A DNA stretch of 64,000 nucleotides, from contig CM057149.1 in NCBI GenBank assembly GCA_029964075.1, positions 6,768,465 to 6,832,464 on the forward strand. Direction: 5' to 3'. This DNA comes from Patiria pectinifera. Taxonomy: Eukaryota > Echinodermata > Asteroidea > Valvatida > Asterinidae. The notes beneath the pieces are model-generated. The model had not been told where the DNA came from. It saw nothing but the letters and a program-made list of their open reading frames with translations, and searched no databases. Each line of letters starts with the position of its first letter. Position 1 is the first letter of the stretch. Below, piece after piece: positions 45,901-60,900 of this stretch. The position numbers were made by a program, and so were the translations under genes.

Positions 45901-48900
45901 AGGTAGTGTAAGGAGTCTCGTGGCATGACGTCAAAAGTGTTATTGTGTCTGTCAATCAGTGTTGTAGTATCAGTCACAAAACTTTTTCTTTTCTTTTCCA
46001 TAGATTTGTTTTCTTTTCGTTACATTTTCATCACAGACCCATTGTGTTTATGTCATTTTTGTTTTGTTTAGAATGTGAAGTACTGGTAGTAGACAGTTAA
46101 GCCCCAGTCACACATTCACGGTTTGGAGCTACGGATATCCACGGTATAAAATTCGTGATAAACCTTGGGAGTACCGTATTCATCCCTAGTACATGTAGTA
46201 CCTCCGTGGTTATCCGTCATTTTCCTTGGGTATTCGTGGAGGAGCTACAGAAGTTTTAAACTGTTCCAAACTTCTGTAGTGAATCATCATGAAAATCAAT
46301 CCATAGTGCAACCGTGGGACATCTGTAGGACAACCGTACTAATTTGTAGTGTTATTCATGGCTATTCGTACATATTCTTGGAGATTCGTAGAGCTATGAA
46401 TGTCCTACGGATATGCGCGGATATGCTAGGATTTTGCTAAGGTACCTGTACTATGAATATGTATGCTTTGTTACGAGGAAAACCTTGGGCATCCGAGGCC
46501 CAGTCACAGACAACCGTGGCGTTAACGTCATTATTCTTAGTAATACCGTCGATATTCTTCAACAATCTGTCCATATTCTTGACAAACCATGGTGTATTTG
46601 TAGAGAAACCTTATAGGACAGTGGTGGCTACATGTATCTGTTCTTACACCGTAGTGCATTCTTAGAAAGTCGATTTCTCCCCGAACGTCGACGGTTCATC
46701 GTGATCGATTGATTCTTGGTAAACCGTGGATATTCGTAGCTCCAACCGTGAATGTGTGATTGGGGCTTTACAGTAATGTTTCTGATAATTTCAAAAGATC
46801 GTACATACATGTACTTTCCCTAATACAAAAAATAAACCTTGCAAATTACAAAGAAAAAAATTGGATTTTGGAGTGAGGACTGGAACAAAATACTAAAAGT
46901 TATGATTGTTTTTATAGAAGAAGAAACATTGTTTTTGGTAAAACAAAGTTCTGTAGAGAAGCACATCTTTTTATAAGTTTGACCTACAAACAGTTATCTG
47001 TAGCATGCATGCAAATATTTGTAGAGTATAGTAGATGTGGTAAATGCTTTGTATATGTGAAAGTAGTTCCTAATGTTCTTTTGTTATTTAATTAATCATA
47101 TTTTGTTTTCACTTTCATCATTTCCTTTCCTACATTATGTCCTTTTTGTCTTTTTTTTATTAAAATAAACAATGTCAGCTATTGCTGTAAAAGTCCTTGC
47201 CAGACCTGCCCTGTGAAATCATGGCACCTGGTGTGCTGTCATTCTCAAGAATACAGGAATTTTGTATCAATTTCCATCGATGGTCTGTCCCCAATTTACC
47301 AAATTTAGTCAGTCCACATTTTCTTTGCAATCGGTTACACATCCATGAATGGGTGCAAGCCAGCTAGTCTGGTTCCCTGACCCGACAATTCCATGACGTC
47401 TATAAATTGCTCCGTTTCATCTCAAGTAGGGTCAGGGAACCAGACCACAAGCACAGCATTTTTTTTCCTTGTTTTTTCCAAACATTTAAGCAGGTCAGTG
47501 TTACAATAATTAGCTATAAAATAGTAACCCCCAAATCCATCCATTTCTGAAAATAACAGCAAAAGCAAATGTTGCATATTGACTGTAATTTTGCAATGAT
47601 ACTTACACATAGAACCACCTCAGTAGGTGCTGTCACTTCTAGGCTGGTTCCCGCTGCCTCTAGAGTATAATGTTGAGACAGGGAACCAGCCTATTTTTTG
47701 ATCTTATTTAAAGCTACTGTCCATCATTTCTAATTTGTGCATTTTGTTCGTTTGAAGCAACAAAAGAGTTCAAAATCTAATGAAGGGTGCTCGACAACTA
47801 ACCTGATGAAGTTTCAGCTAAGCTTCAGCTGTACATTCCGAGAAAAACAGCATTCTAAGATCTCAATTTCAAATCCAAAGTTACTGAATCATGTTTTAAA
47901 TTGTTTTGAATTGCAGCTATACGTGACGTCGCGCACTGATCCGACGAATTATAACAACCGCGCGCATGTGTGCGTCGTGCCAATGCTTGCGCGCGCTGCG
48001 CCGAATTACAAAACGAACTACTAATTTAAATTTTCCTACGGTGCTTCTTAAGAATCACCGTTGGAAATGCCTTCTTTCGTTGATTACTTCAAAATGACAG
48101 CTTCCCAGAAAGAATAATTTCACAGGGAGTTTAGTCCCCTTACTATCTTTCAACCAAGTTTGTTTTTCAACAATAATTACGCCAGTTACTTTTCGGATGG
48201 CTGCAAACGATTGACTATACCTTTAAAAGGCTGCATCCAATTTACTTTGTTTACAGTGTACTTCTTTTTTTTTTATCAACTTGCCATCTTATTTGTACAT
48301 CTCAGCAGTCTGTCCAGGAAGAGGTCAAAGTTCAAGTACCGAAGGAAGAGCCCCAGGAATGTGAGTTTGCCATGGAGAACCCTTCCGATCCCTTGGAGCA
48401 GCTCTTCACGGCCGTCATGTCTCACAAGGAGGAAGACACCGGCAGAAACATCAGTCTGATATTCCGCAAGTTGCCTCCCAGGTCCCAGTTTCCGGACTAC
48501 TACGACATCATCAATAACCCCATCGACATGAAAGTCATCGCCAAGAACATACGGGTAATGCCAACAACCTCTTTGGTGCTTTACCAACAGAGCTATCCAG
48601 CGCTATGTTGCAGGCGCGGATCCAGAGGGGGGTTTTGGGGGTCAAAAACACCCCAACCCCCCCCCTCCCCCCCAGCTCTGGCTCAAATTTTTTTCATAGA
48701 AATATATGAAAAATAATGTGAACCTCCCCCCCCCCCCTTGCCCCTGCTCTGACACTCCAACAAAATTATGACAATTATACTGGTAATAATGTCCGCTTGT
48801 TCACGACATTCGGACTAAGCCAGCTGGGGTATGGGGGTATTTGTACACTATTCTGTTAGATATAGTGTTCATGATTGTCAAATTAAAACAGTGCTGCGAT

Positions 48901-51900
48901 TGAAAGTATGGTACAAGCCCACCCCCTCCCCCAAATAGTTTTACAAAGGCCAAGTGTCCGGAGAAAAAAATCCTGTCTACATTTCAGCATTGATTTGCTG
49001 ATGGGAAAAAAACCTGCACAAAATCCTGGATCCGGCCCTGTGTTGGCAGTGATTTATTTGTGATTTATTTGAAAATTTGTGATTTATTTGTGATTTATTT
49101 GAAAATTTGTGGTAAATCCTGTTCCCTCTCTGAGTGATACCATTTGCTATTTCCCAGGTTTTCAGCATTGCTAATATTGCTAGTATCGTGACTTTGGGCG
49201 TTATCCCTGGCTACATGGCATAATGGTTTGTGGCTTCTGACTAGCACGCCTTGAACAAAGAAATTGACAAAATGGGGAACTTCCAACATAGGGCTGGATA
49301 GCTCAGTTGATAGAGTGCTGGGACGGTAATCCGCAGTTTCAAACTCTGCTCCATTCAATTTCTTTGTTCAACTTGAAAAAAAAAATGATTATAGTACACC
49401 TAGTCAGTTTCCCTGTGTGATGCGTTTCAATTTGTTTTGTCCTGAATTCAAACTGTAGTCTGGTCACTACGCCACCCTGACTGATCTGGAGAAGGACCTG
49501 TTACTGATGGTCAAGAATGCCAAGACATTCAACGAGCCCGGGTCCCAGGTCTACAAGGATGCCATGGTGTTAAAGAAGCTGATCGGGAGTACCAAGCAGG
49601 AGCTGGATCGAGCCGTCAAGATGGGAGAGATGGCAAGGTCAGAACATTCTCCATAATCATACAGCTATATCAAATAAGTGGAGTGCTAACTCCTCATTTC
49701 CTTGTTGTGATTAGTTTGAACACATCCTGGGCACAGGAATGCATGTGAATGATCATAAACATATTAACCACTTCGCGTCGGATTAGTGTTAACACGATCT
49801 GGCTGTTTCTATACACCGGCACGGCTGACGGGTTAAAACGTCAAGCATGCCTCGTCTCGCCTCCGGATGACGTCAAAACACGCTGTTGAAATGACTCTTG
49901 CTAATCACTATTTGTGGCATTTGGCTGTATAACAAAAGTTGGCTGCTATATCTTGCCTTTTTGCGAAAGTCGAAATTTTCAGCAAAAATAATCTCCGCAC
50001 GAAGTGGTTAAGATAGAGGAATGCAATTCCACTGTTACTGCTACTACTGTTGCAAATTGATTAGAAACAAGGGACCACCATGACCACTGGCCAAAAATAG
50101 TTTTTGTTTTTTTTATATTGTGGCGTTTGGCTGTATATCAAAAGTTGGCTGCTGTATCTTGCCTTTTTGCATAAGTCGAAATGTTCAGCAAAAATAATCC
50201 CCGCACGAAGTGGTTAAAGTAGAGGAATGCAATTTCACTGTTACTGCTACTACTGTTGCACAATGATTAGAAGCAAGGGACCACCGGCCAAAAATAGTTG
50301 GGTTTTTTTAATATTGTTTAAATACAAATCTTCCCCTTTTACAATGATGTTTAAATTTTGAAAATTGACATTTCTCAGCAAAATGATATCCATATTTCAT
50401 GTTTATTTAGTTGTGATGTCACAAACGCGGAAAAAAATTGTCTGATAGAGGTTTCGGGTTATGCATTTCTCAAATTATTTCACCTTAACAGATTGTCCAA
50501 ACTGAGGTGGATTTTAAAACTGTAAAATTTTACAGTATATTCTGAACATGGTTAGAATCACAACGTTGAAAAAACTGTAACTCAAAAAAAAATAAGCCCC
50601 GTTTTTTTTTTAAAGTCATATCCCCATTACAAGCAGTGCGTTGAAGTGTCTGGTTTTGACAGTTCCCGTCACAATTACAACTCACAATCCCTGGTTTTTT
50701 TTTGTTTCTACCTCTGTGCAGTAAAACAGCACCCCCTGTTAGTGCCGACCAGACTGAATCGGCAATCCAGGTCGCTGCCAGCCTGCCGTCGGACGAAGAC
50801 AACGAAGAGGGCGGGACCCTCAACGAAATGAGGTACGAGGAAAACGACGACGAATCGGGGGCCGAGAGTTTCCTGGCCAACTCCAGCGACGCCAAGCACG
50901 TGCTGTTCAACACGGTGCTGAACGCTAAGAACTCCCTGGGCCAGCTCCTGTCGGAACCCTTCATGAGGCTGCCCTTCAGGCGGTTCTATCCGGACTACTA
51001 CGAGGAGATTCAGCATCCCATGGCTCTGTGTAAGATAAGGAGCAAACTCAAGGTAAGTTTTATTAATAGTAATAATAATAACATGATTTATAGCGCAGTT
51101 ACAATGCGCGGCTAAGGACAATTCCAGGAGACAAAGCTACAGATTTTGTGGCGAGAACAGATCAGTTTTCATCTACCCTTAAAGCATAACTTTAATTTTT
51201 ATCTTTTTTAATCGATTTTTAATATTTTTTTTTCTTCAGACTTGTCAGATAAGTGGAAGAATATGCTCTTTAAAGACATACTTCATTGGTGTATGAAATT
51301 TGACTGCTTTTTAAGAAATCAACCTTTAATCCAGGTCACTTTCTTTTTTACTCGCCCTGTATAGTACTATCTAATATCCGACCTTAAGATTAATGTCCTT
51401 TTCTTAAAATTGATTACACAGTATAATGATATTTTTAAGCAAGGACTTTCTTTCTTTCTTTGTTATTTTAATATTTTCCAGATGGATAGATACGAATCGC
51501 TGGCTGAGCTAGCCCAGGACTTGGACCTGACCTTCAACAATGCCAAGCATTACAACCTGCCGTCCTCCAGACTCTACAAGGATGCCGACAAGCTCCAGAA
51601 GGCCATGAGCGCCAAGTACAAGGAGCTGGAGAAAATGGAAGCCATGGTGAGATGCTCCTAGACACTTCGATTAAATGTCACAATCGTGTGCAACTCTTCT
51701 TCTATTAGACCAGTCACAGACAGTCAAAAATTCATTCCACTTGCCCTTCCATGCCTTTAAGGCAGGCTAGTCACCAACAGTCAGATAATATTTCAATGGT
51801 CACCGTGACGAGTTGTACTCCGTCAACAGCCAAAAGCAGGTGACTGGTAGTCACAGCTAACTTATCACTACAGCCAAAGCATAGCTGTATAAAATTTCAC

Positions 51901-54900
51901 AACAATCACAGCCAGTCAATCCTGCCTTATATGTGAGAAAGGAGCAGTCAGCTGTTTACAACAGTCACTTGATTTATTTTGACTGCTGGGCTGGCTTTGT
52001 TGAATTTGCCGGCCAGAGAGGGGGGGTTAATCTAGTTGGAGGTCTTCTAGTGAGCCAAAGCACCTTTCTTCAATTCTTAAACTGGAGTAAATTGACACAT
52101 ATCCAACTGTCAAGTGTGACTGAAACACTGCCATTTGGAGTGCATTGTTGAGTCTAGCTGACTGCTAACAAAATTGGACTTGTGTGTAGTTTACGCTAGT
52201 ATGGGAACCAGGTACCCTATTGTGGATTGGGTTTTCAGTCCCTGCCCGATTCCGTGGGTTTTCCCTAGAATGTTCGTCTGGGGTTTTCCTCCCACCTCTA
52301 AAACTGTAATTTCTTCTCATTGTGTTCTCTCTACAGGTTTCTTCATGCCTAGGGCGCTTTTGAGGAATCCTTGGTTTCATAACAGAAACAAATAATAATA
52401 ATAATATTAAACTAATAATTAAAGTAAAACTCGGGTTACCGTAAAAGAAAAATAAAAAAAATCCCGGAAGTTGTCTTAAGGACTTTATAGCTTTACGGTG
52501 TAAACTGCAAATCATGGCGTCATCTGCCACACATTAAAATGCACATAAACGTGAAATGTGTTTTGATATCTTCCATGTAGCCTAGTTTTCGGTGTTGAAA
52601 ATTCCCTACAAATGCCATTTGTAGGGAATTTTCAACACCGAAAACTAGGCTGGCATTCAAATCTTTCTTTTTCATTGTCTGGGAAGAAGCACTTTGTAAA
52701 ATTGGTTACAATACACGATCTCGTCATCTGGAACCAGTTCCTGACATCAGCGGTCGGGTCTCGGGCACCCGGTTCCGATGCACTCCCCTCAATTAGACAC
52801 AGAGAACAAAGGTCAAACTATCTGTCATTGTGTTGTCTGATGCTGGTCTGTCTGTTTGTTTCTGTCTTTGTTTGGCAGAGAGATGTCGAGAGCGATGAAG
52901 AGAGTGACAGAGGATGCGGCAAACGACGGAGGAGCAGCATCAAGAAGGGTCCCGACAGTGAGTTGGATCTGAAGACGCGCATGCAGATGATCTGTGACAC
53001 CTTAGTACAATACCAGGTCAGTTGACTGCAATAGACAATCCAGCAAGCCTCGCATTCTAACTTTTTAAAGCTATAGTCCATCATTTGTAATTAGTGCATT
53101 TTGCTCGTTTGAAGCAACAAAAGAGTTCAAAATCTAATGAAGGATACTGAGCAACTAACCTGATGAAGTTTCAGCTAAGCTTCAGCTGTATATTCCGAGA
53201 AAAGCAGCATTCTAAGATCTCAATTTCAAATCCAAATTTACTGAATCATGTTTTGAATTGTTTTGAATTGCAGCTTTACGCGGCGTCACGCACTGATCCG
53301 ACGAATTATAACAACCGCGCGCGCGTGTGCATCGTTCCAATACTTGTGCGCGCTGCGCTGAATAACAAAACGAACTACTACTTTAAATTTTCCTACGGTG
53401 CTTCTTAAGAATCACCGTTGGAAATGCCTTCTTTCGTTGATTACTTCAAAATGACAGCTTCCCAGAAAGAATAATTTCACAGGGTGTTTAGTTCCCTTAC
53501 TATCTTTCAACCAAGTTTGTTTTTCAACAAAAATTACGCCAGTTACTTTTCGGATGGCTGCAAATGATGGACTATAGCTTTAAAGGGAATGTAAAACATT
53601 TGCTTTTGCTGCAATTTTCAGAAATTAATGGATTTGGAGGACTGGTTTGCTATGGCAAATATTGTTACACTGACTTGTTTCACGTTTTGGGCTTGTAGAT
53701 GCTGACCAAGAAAAATAATCATATTCTTGTGGTCTGGTTCCTGGACCCCACTTAAAATGAAAGGGAGCAATTTATAGACTTTGGGGAATTGTAAGGTCAA
53801 AGAATCAGTCTAGCAGGCTTGTACCTCTTGACAGGTGTGTAATCAATTGAAAATTAAATGCGGAATAACTAAATATGAAAAATCAGGAGCGCTTTTTGAA
53901 GAAAAAAAACACAGTTTTCTCCAACGCTGGTCGGCCAACCTGCGTTGGAAAAATACTGTTTTTCTTGAAAATGTCAGCACACTAGGAGCCACAACTTCAC
54001 AGGATGCTTTAGAATGTCATTCCTTAACAATTCAGTAAGGTATTTTGTGATAATTTGATCATTTCGATTTTTGATGTTTGCAAATGTTGTATCTTTCCTT
54101 TAAACCCTTTATCCAGTACTTACCCACTTGCTTGTTTTCACTCATCCATTTAAAAATCTTGTTGAGCAGTATTTTTCCTTCAAAAGATACCATATTTACA
54201 AAAGATCTTTTTTTTGTGAAATAGTTATTTCCATAAGAATTCTTACCCAAAAATCTTTTTATGATATTCCAAAAAGTGTCAATATATTTTCCCAGGACAC
54301 AGTTCTAGTACTTTGAGAACTCAGCAGGTTTACAGGCATTCATTGAAAAATAAAACTGGAAGTCAGATCACATAAATACAGAAGAGGGTCCCTTTAAAAA
54401 AAAATTCGGTTCCATTTTAACAATTGTTAGTGTTTGTGAACAGATTCTAAGCTTTTTTCGTTTAAACGTTTAACCCTTTCCTTACCATGGGCGACTTTAG
54501 TCGACCAGGAAACCACATACAAAACACCGTCAACACAGATATATTCACTACTTTTCAGAAAGGCGGCATGTTGATATGTTTGGCCGCCCATACATCAACT
54601 ATATACCAGCTGAAAGAGTGTTTTCAGATCTTTCTATTGGTGTGGTTTATTCATAGTGTTACCATACACAAAAAAATGAGAAAAGTGCTTCAGAAGTATC
54701 CACGCACAATTTGAGGTATGGAGTGCCATTTGGTCATGTGGTGAAATGGCTTGCAGTTTGATAATTGGGACCAGATGAACAAACAGGCATAACTTTCTTA
54801 TATTTGCACGTATGGACTTCATTTTTACATCACATAAAAGAGTAAGGTTCAAGGAACAAACTTTACACACAACCTTTATGATTTTAATCACTCCTTGGCA

Positions 54901-57900
54901 ATGAAAATCTGGGTTGAAAAAAAAGTTAGTTTTTGACTCGTGCTTTTGTTCACGCTCTAGTGATTTCAGCATGACTGAGCAAACAATTTGGTACTTGGGA
55001 GAGCCTAGTCAATAAACAATGTGGGCATGAAAGGATTAACCGTGAAAACAGTAGACATATCATCTTTACCCAGGAGAGTCCGTTCTTCGTTCTTGACAGA
55101 ACACTTCACGTTTTGGTTTTGTTCTGATAGGACAAGATGGGGCGCTACCCAATCGCTCTCTTCATGGAGAAACCGTCTAAGAAACTGTACCCAGACTACT
55201 ACCAAGTAATCAGTGAGCCCATCGACATGAAGACCATTGAGAGTAACATCAAAACAGACAAGGTGAGGAGGGTGATGAGTAGACGCTTGCAGATCAAGGG
55301 GCTTAGGGAGGGGGCCAGTAGATCTCACCCATAGAGCTATATTAAATTATTAGAGAGCTAACTCATCATTCTGCATGCGGAGACGCTTTGAAGCCGTCCT
55401 GGGCGCAGACATTTTGAATTCATGTGCGTGTTTGTAGAACATAATGAAATTAGATGGATTGAATTTTGAAAGTGTAACTCTACATGCAACGCGCAAGTAG
55501 AACATTCGCAAACAACTTAGCACGTCATTGACGGTTTAAAAAAAATGTGACGGCAAAAAGCATCTGCAGCGAATACGCGCACGCGTTGTGCTGTTTGCGT
55601 AGAGCAAAATGACACGCTCATTTGCTGATCGTGCGTTTCGGTTTTGGGCATATAAGCTTCGATAACACACGGGTATGGAATACAAACGCAGATAGCCGTA
55701 CAAAAGCTGTACAAAATTTCTACGTCTCCATAGGTTTGTGCACAAACATGGATGCGCCCAGCAGGCATTACTTTGTACACGAAATTAGTGTTCTAGTAAT
55801 GTTATATAGCTCTATGATCCCACCACAAATCTGTGAAATATTAATATACGGTATGTCTGGGGAAAGTGTCCATCTAAATACATTTGAAATAACAACAAAA
55901 CCACGAGGAATATTTTTAATTGTTCAGATACACGTACTCCTAATCCTTGGCCTCAATCCCTATGAGTGTTAATTAATTTCCTTTGCGCCCCACTACACAA
56001 TGGTCGATTGATTAAAACAACATTTTTGGACACTGTGAATAAGTTCCTTGCCTTAATTAATTTCAGGGCTTTTTTATGTAAGCTGTGTAAAATTGTTCAT
56101 GTTGTGAAAAAGGGCTGCGGTTGGGTATTGGAACTATTAGCTTGGCTGTCGGTCATCATGGCAAGACATCAGTTTAATGCTCAAGGGCAAATGATTCCAG
56201 TCCCCAACCACAGCCCTTCTTCACGACATGAAGGATTTTACACAGCTTACATAACAAGGCACTAAAATCGATCGAGGCAAGGAACTTTGTCAAAATGTCA
56301 AATTAATTAAAACTCACAGAGATTGAGTCCAAGGTCACAGAGAATTAACCTGCGGAAAAGATGTGAACAATGAACCACCATCGACAAAAAAAGTTACAAC
56401 CGGCAAAAAAAGTACCACCTGACAGTAAAGCATATTACAACTGATAATGTAGTAACCAACGGATAATGTATCACCAACCGATAATGTCACATAAATTAAC
56501 CAATAATGTATCACTAACTGATGAGCTCCGTGCACTTCCAAAAGAGGGCGCCCTTTTACATAGCAACGACGTCCCATGGGTGGGACATTTCGCTGGTTGA
56601 CGCGCACTGTTCCTTGTGTGTGTGTGTGTGACACACGTACACCAGGGGATTTGTATTATGTACACGCAGTGGCCGCGCTTCGCGGCAAATGAATTTCAGT
56701 CAGGCAAGATGGCGTCGGTCGGTCACCCCCATCTGTACTCTCTTTGCCGGTGAGGGGGTACTTGTGAACGGAGCGGATAATGTAACACAAAATTGACTGA
56801 TAGTGTTGTAAAATGCACTACACTACCAGTCAATTGTTGTTGCATGATCGGTCCTAACCGATAATGTAACAAAAATTGACTGATAATGTAGTATTATTTA
56901 CTACAGTATCCGTCATTTTCTGTTACATTATCGGTTTAGTGATACAATTTCGGTCAATTTGTGTGACATTATCGGTTGATGATACATTATTGGTTGGTTA
57001 CTACATTATCAGTTGTAACAAAGCACCTCAACTTTATGATAAAATAACATAACAAGCGTGTGTGTATGTGTGTAGTTTCTTGTGTTTTTGAATATTCAAA
57101 CCGGCAAAAAGCTATTTGAATATTGGGTTGATTATCAAGTATTTGAACTTTTGGTATACAGGGCGAGTAAAAAAAAACGAAACCCAAATGTCGGGACCAT
57201 TGTTTTAGTGAAGTTCTGCATGTAGCACTTTCAAAATCTCGGATATATAAGCCAAATTCATGAGCTTTTTTTTAGTACACGAATCATTCAAATCACTGAT
57301 GCACTCTTCAAGTTACAGAGTTTTAAACACAACCACCATTTTAAAGTTATGTCCAAGGATCACAAAAAAGGTGTGCGTTCTTTCAGCAAAACGAAAACAA
57401 TTTACACATATACTTATGTGATTTGTTTTCAATTTGCTGAAAAACACTGATCTTTTTTGTGATCCGTGGACAGAACCTTAAAAATGGCAGTTGTCTTTAA
57501 ACTCCGTAACTTGGAAAGTACCTGAGTGATTCGAATGATTCTTGTACTAAAAGAAAGCTTATGAATTGGGCTTTCATATCCTAGATTTTGAAAGGGCTAC
57601 ATGCAGAACTTCACTAAAACAGTGGTCCCGATGTTTGGTTGGTTTTTTTTTTGTTTTACTCACCCTGTATTCGGGATAGCCCTGATCTGTAGCCTTCCCA
57701 GATGATTCGCAATCATCCAGGAAGTTTTGGACGATTTTGTTAAATAATGCCAAAGGAGTAAATAAATACAATTGAAAAAAAATGTGGCATCGCTTGTTTT
57801 GAATAATAATGTGTGTATTGCATTTTCTCCCCTGTGCAGTACATCAATGAGGAAACGGTGCTGAACGATTTTGACTTGCTGTTCAACAACGCCAGGCAGT

Positions 57901-60900
57901 ACAACGAGGAAGGCTCAATGGTGTACGAAGACGCGAACTTACTGGAGAGACTCCTCAAGGACAGATGTCGGGAGTTGGGTATTTGCGTGGCAGGTATCTA
58001 AAAAACAACAACAAAGTTTATTAAAATCCAATTTTAAATTTGGAGAAGTTTGCAGGTGCACCATGTGAAGTGACTTTCACTCGCAGAAAAATGGCTTCAA
58101 GAAGAACCTTAGGTGAAAGCTCCACATTTCAGTTAGATAGCTTTGAGCATCATCACCTGATGGTGATGGCCAGTTGCCAATGCATAATGACCAAAATATT
58201 CTTAAAAAAAACCAAAAACAACAATTCGGGCGATTCACAATGCAGTGCGCCACCAAGAGTTTGCCATGGAGAGTCCATTTTTCAGGTTTACAGTCGACAA
58301 AACATGGTCCATTTGCATGAGAGTCAGAAGACAACTTGAGCTAATTTGTTATAGGTTGGAGCTAATTTGTTATAGGTTGGAGCATAGTGTCTGCCGCCTT
58401 GCAAAAAAACACCATATTGATAAGAAGAAAAGGACAGGGTAAACAGATCCTCGAATCATACGCTTGCGAAACTAAGTGACCGAAAAGAGTTGCAATTTCA
58501 AATAGCCCGCGCTGCAGATTTGTCGACCATCTCCCACAATGCACTGGGAAAAATGAACTCTCCGTGGCAAACTCTTGGTGGCGCACTGCATTGTGAATCG
58601 CCCGAATTGTTTTGTTTTTCAAAAGGCCTGTCGGACCCCATTGGAAATACCCCTTTGGATTTATTAGCTGTCCAGGCATCCATTTTTTTTCTTCAATTTT
58701 GTTCCCTTTTTTTGTTTATTTAGTATACTGTAATTGTGCTCTGTTTTGTTTTGTTGTTTTTGCTTACATGTTTAAATGTATCTCTGTCTATTGTTTTTCC
58801 CTATTCTGTTGTATTTTTATGCGAGTCCCAAATTAAACAAACCAAATATACTGTCCGTGCTAGTTTCAAATTTCATCCCCAAAATAGATGTGTTTTGAAA
58901 ATTGCTATTTTTCTGCTATCAGTACAAAAGGGTATTCACTTTGAAAGATACATCAAACAATTGGCCCATTTCATAGCTATGACTTTAAATTGGTTTGTTT
59001 TTACTGCTCGACAATAATTATGTTTTTCACAGGGCAGACTGGTTATGCCCTATCAGAATCAATCATGTAGGGACCGTAAAACAGTCTACTTCCTTTGCAC
59101 GGTCAATATAGCAACCCCTTAAAAATAAAAAAACCCAAATATAACAAACAAGTCAAACATTATTAATGATTAAAAAAAAATCAGTTTTTTAACACCTCTT
59201 GTCCTTCTCAAAACCATTTGTTTTAGTGACCACACATGATTCAACAACCACCTTCTTCCGAGTTCAGCTCTCGCCATTCAAATCCTCAATTCTCGTTGAT
59301 AACCCCAGTTTTGCCCATTCTGGTAGTCCAATCAGAGCCAGCAATGGTTTCTTGTGTTTCAGACGCTGCCAAGGGCCCACCCAAGAGCAAGACCACGCCC
59401 GTGGACCCGCCCAAGAGACTGCCTTCTAAGAGGCCCCGGTCCATGGGAGGGATGACTCCTCTGGAGCAGAAACTCAACGACTTGTACGGAACCATCTTTG
59501 ACTACTCGGACTCCAATGGGAGGGAGCTGGCTGCCCCGTTCATCAGGCTGCCAACCAAAAACGTAAAGTTTTTAATCATTTTTTTATCATTCTGGTAATT
59601 CTTCATCAAAATTGCTCCTTACTCTGTGGCTTGGAAAGCTGTACAGGGAAAAAAAACCTTAAAACATTTGCCTTTTTTTTTAATCTGTGAATGTTTTGTT
59701 ATGGATATCAGATTAAAGGTGAGGGCTTTTTTCTTTCAATCATGAAAGCAGCACATTGGGTTGCTGAAAAAAGACCAATTATGTAACACAATTCCTTTTT
59801 AATCCATTCAAGTGACATTACCACAGATAAGGGATTTACACTTGTACCTATTTGTGCATGAAATACATGTGGCGCATTGTGCCCTCATCCTAACAAACAA
59901 CACGGCACATAAATATGACAAGAGTACTTGTGAACTTGATGGAAGTACCTTTTATTTTCCACCTGAACAGGTATCTTATCCAACTTAATTCTATTTTAAA
60001 CCTTTTTAGCATCATAAATATGTCAAAATATAAACAAAATTGCACAAATGAAAGACAATTGCACAGTGGGCTTACAGTAACATGTTTCACTGTTTGAATC
60101 ACATTTGGAAAGGGTGAAAAAATCACTTCTGTTGCTGTTTCCATGATTTTTTCAGTATTTGAAAACAAAAGCTCTCAGCTTCAATTTGATATCCAAAACA
60201 TAAAAATTCATTGATTCTGTTTTCGAAAAAAAAGGCAAATGTTTCAGGGTTACATTTTTTGGGGTCACCCTGTAGTCTTGGTACAAGGATTTGGGCTTAC
60301 TTTCTCTAATCAGCCGGTCCGTAACAGGCGTAGTGTATCCACCACAGTGGTTACGGGTGCTGTTAACAAGACTAATCCTCCCTCCCTCGGTGACAGTCTG
60401 TGCGGAGTTACCGTATACCTTAAAATCTATCAGGTAACGCAACTGTCTATTGTTCCAATGCATGTGACTTACGCCGAGCCCTGGCGCTATTTTCTTTGGG
60501 CGTAGGAATATCCCGAGTACTACCAGGTGATCAAGAAGCCGATTGACATGCAGAAGATTCAGCAGCGGCTCGGTGCCAAGCAGTACGAGCAGCTGGACGA
60601 CATGGTCACCGACTTCCTTCTCATGTTCGACAATGCCTGCAAGTTCAACGAGCCCGACTCCCTCATTTACAAGGTAAATGGCGCTGTGTGGTTTGCTGAG
60701 TGAAACAGATAAGGACTCAGGTCATTCCTCGCCTTCCACCTCTGTGAGCCGGGTTCGATTCCTGCCCGGACCACATTTGGATTGGGTTTTCAGTCCCTAC
60801 CTGATTCTGTTTGGGTTTTTTTCCAGACTTTTCTCCTGGGGGTTTACTCCTACCTCTAAAACTGTAATTTCTTCTCAATGTCTTCTCTCTACAGGTTTCT

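Noticed and set aside
50708..51121. Antisense open frame over PBRM1 exon 8
   Set aside because: A shadow of the GC-rich coding exon; bromodomain 3 on the plus strand explains it.
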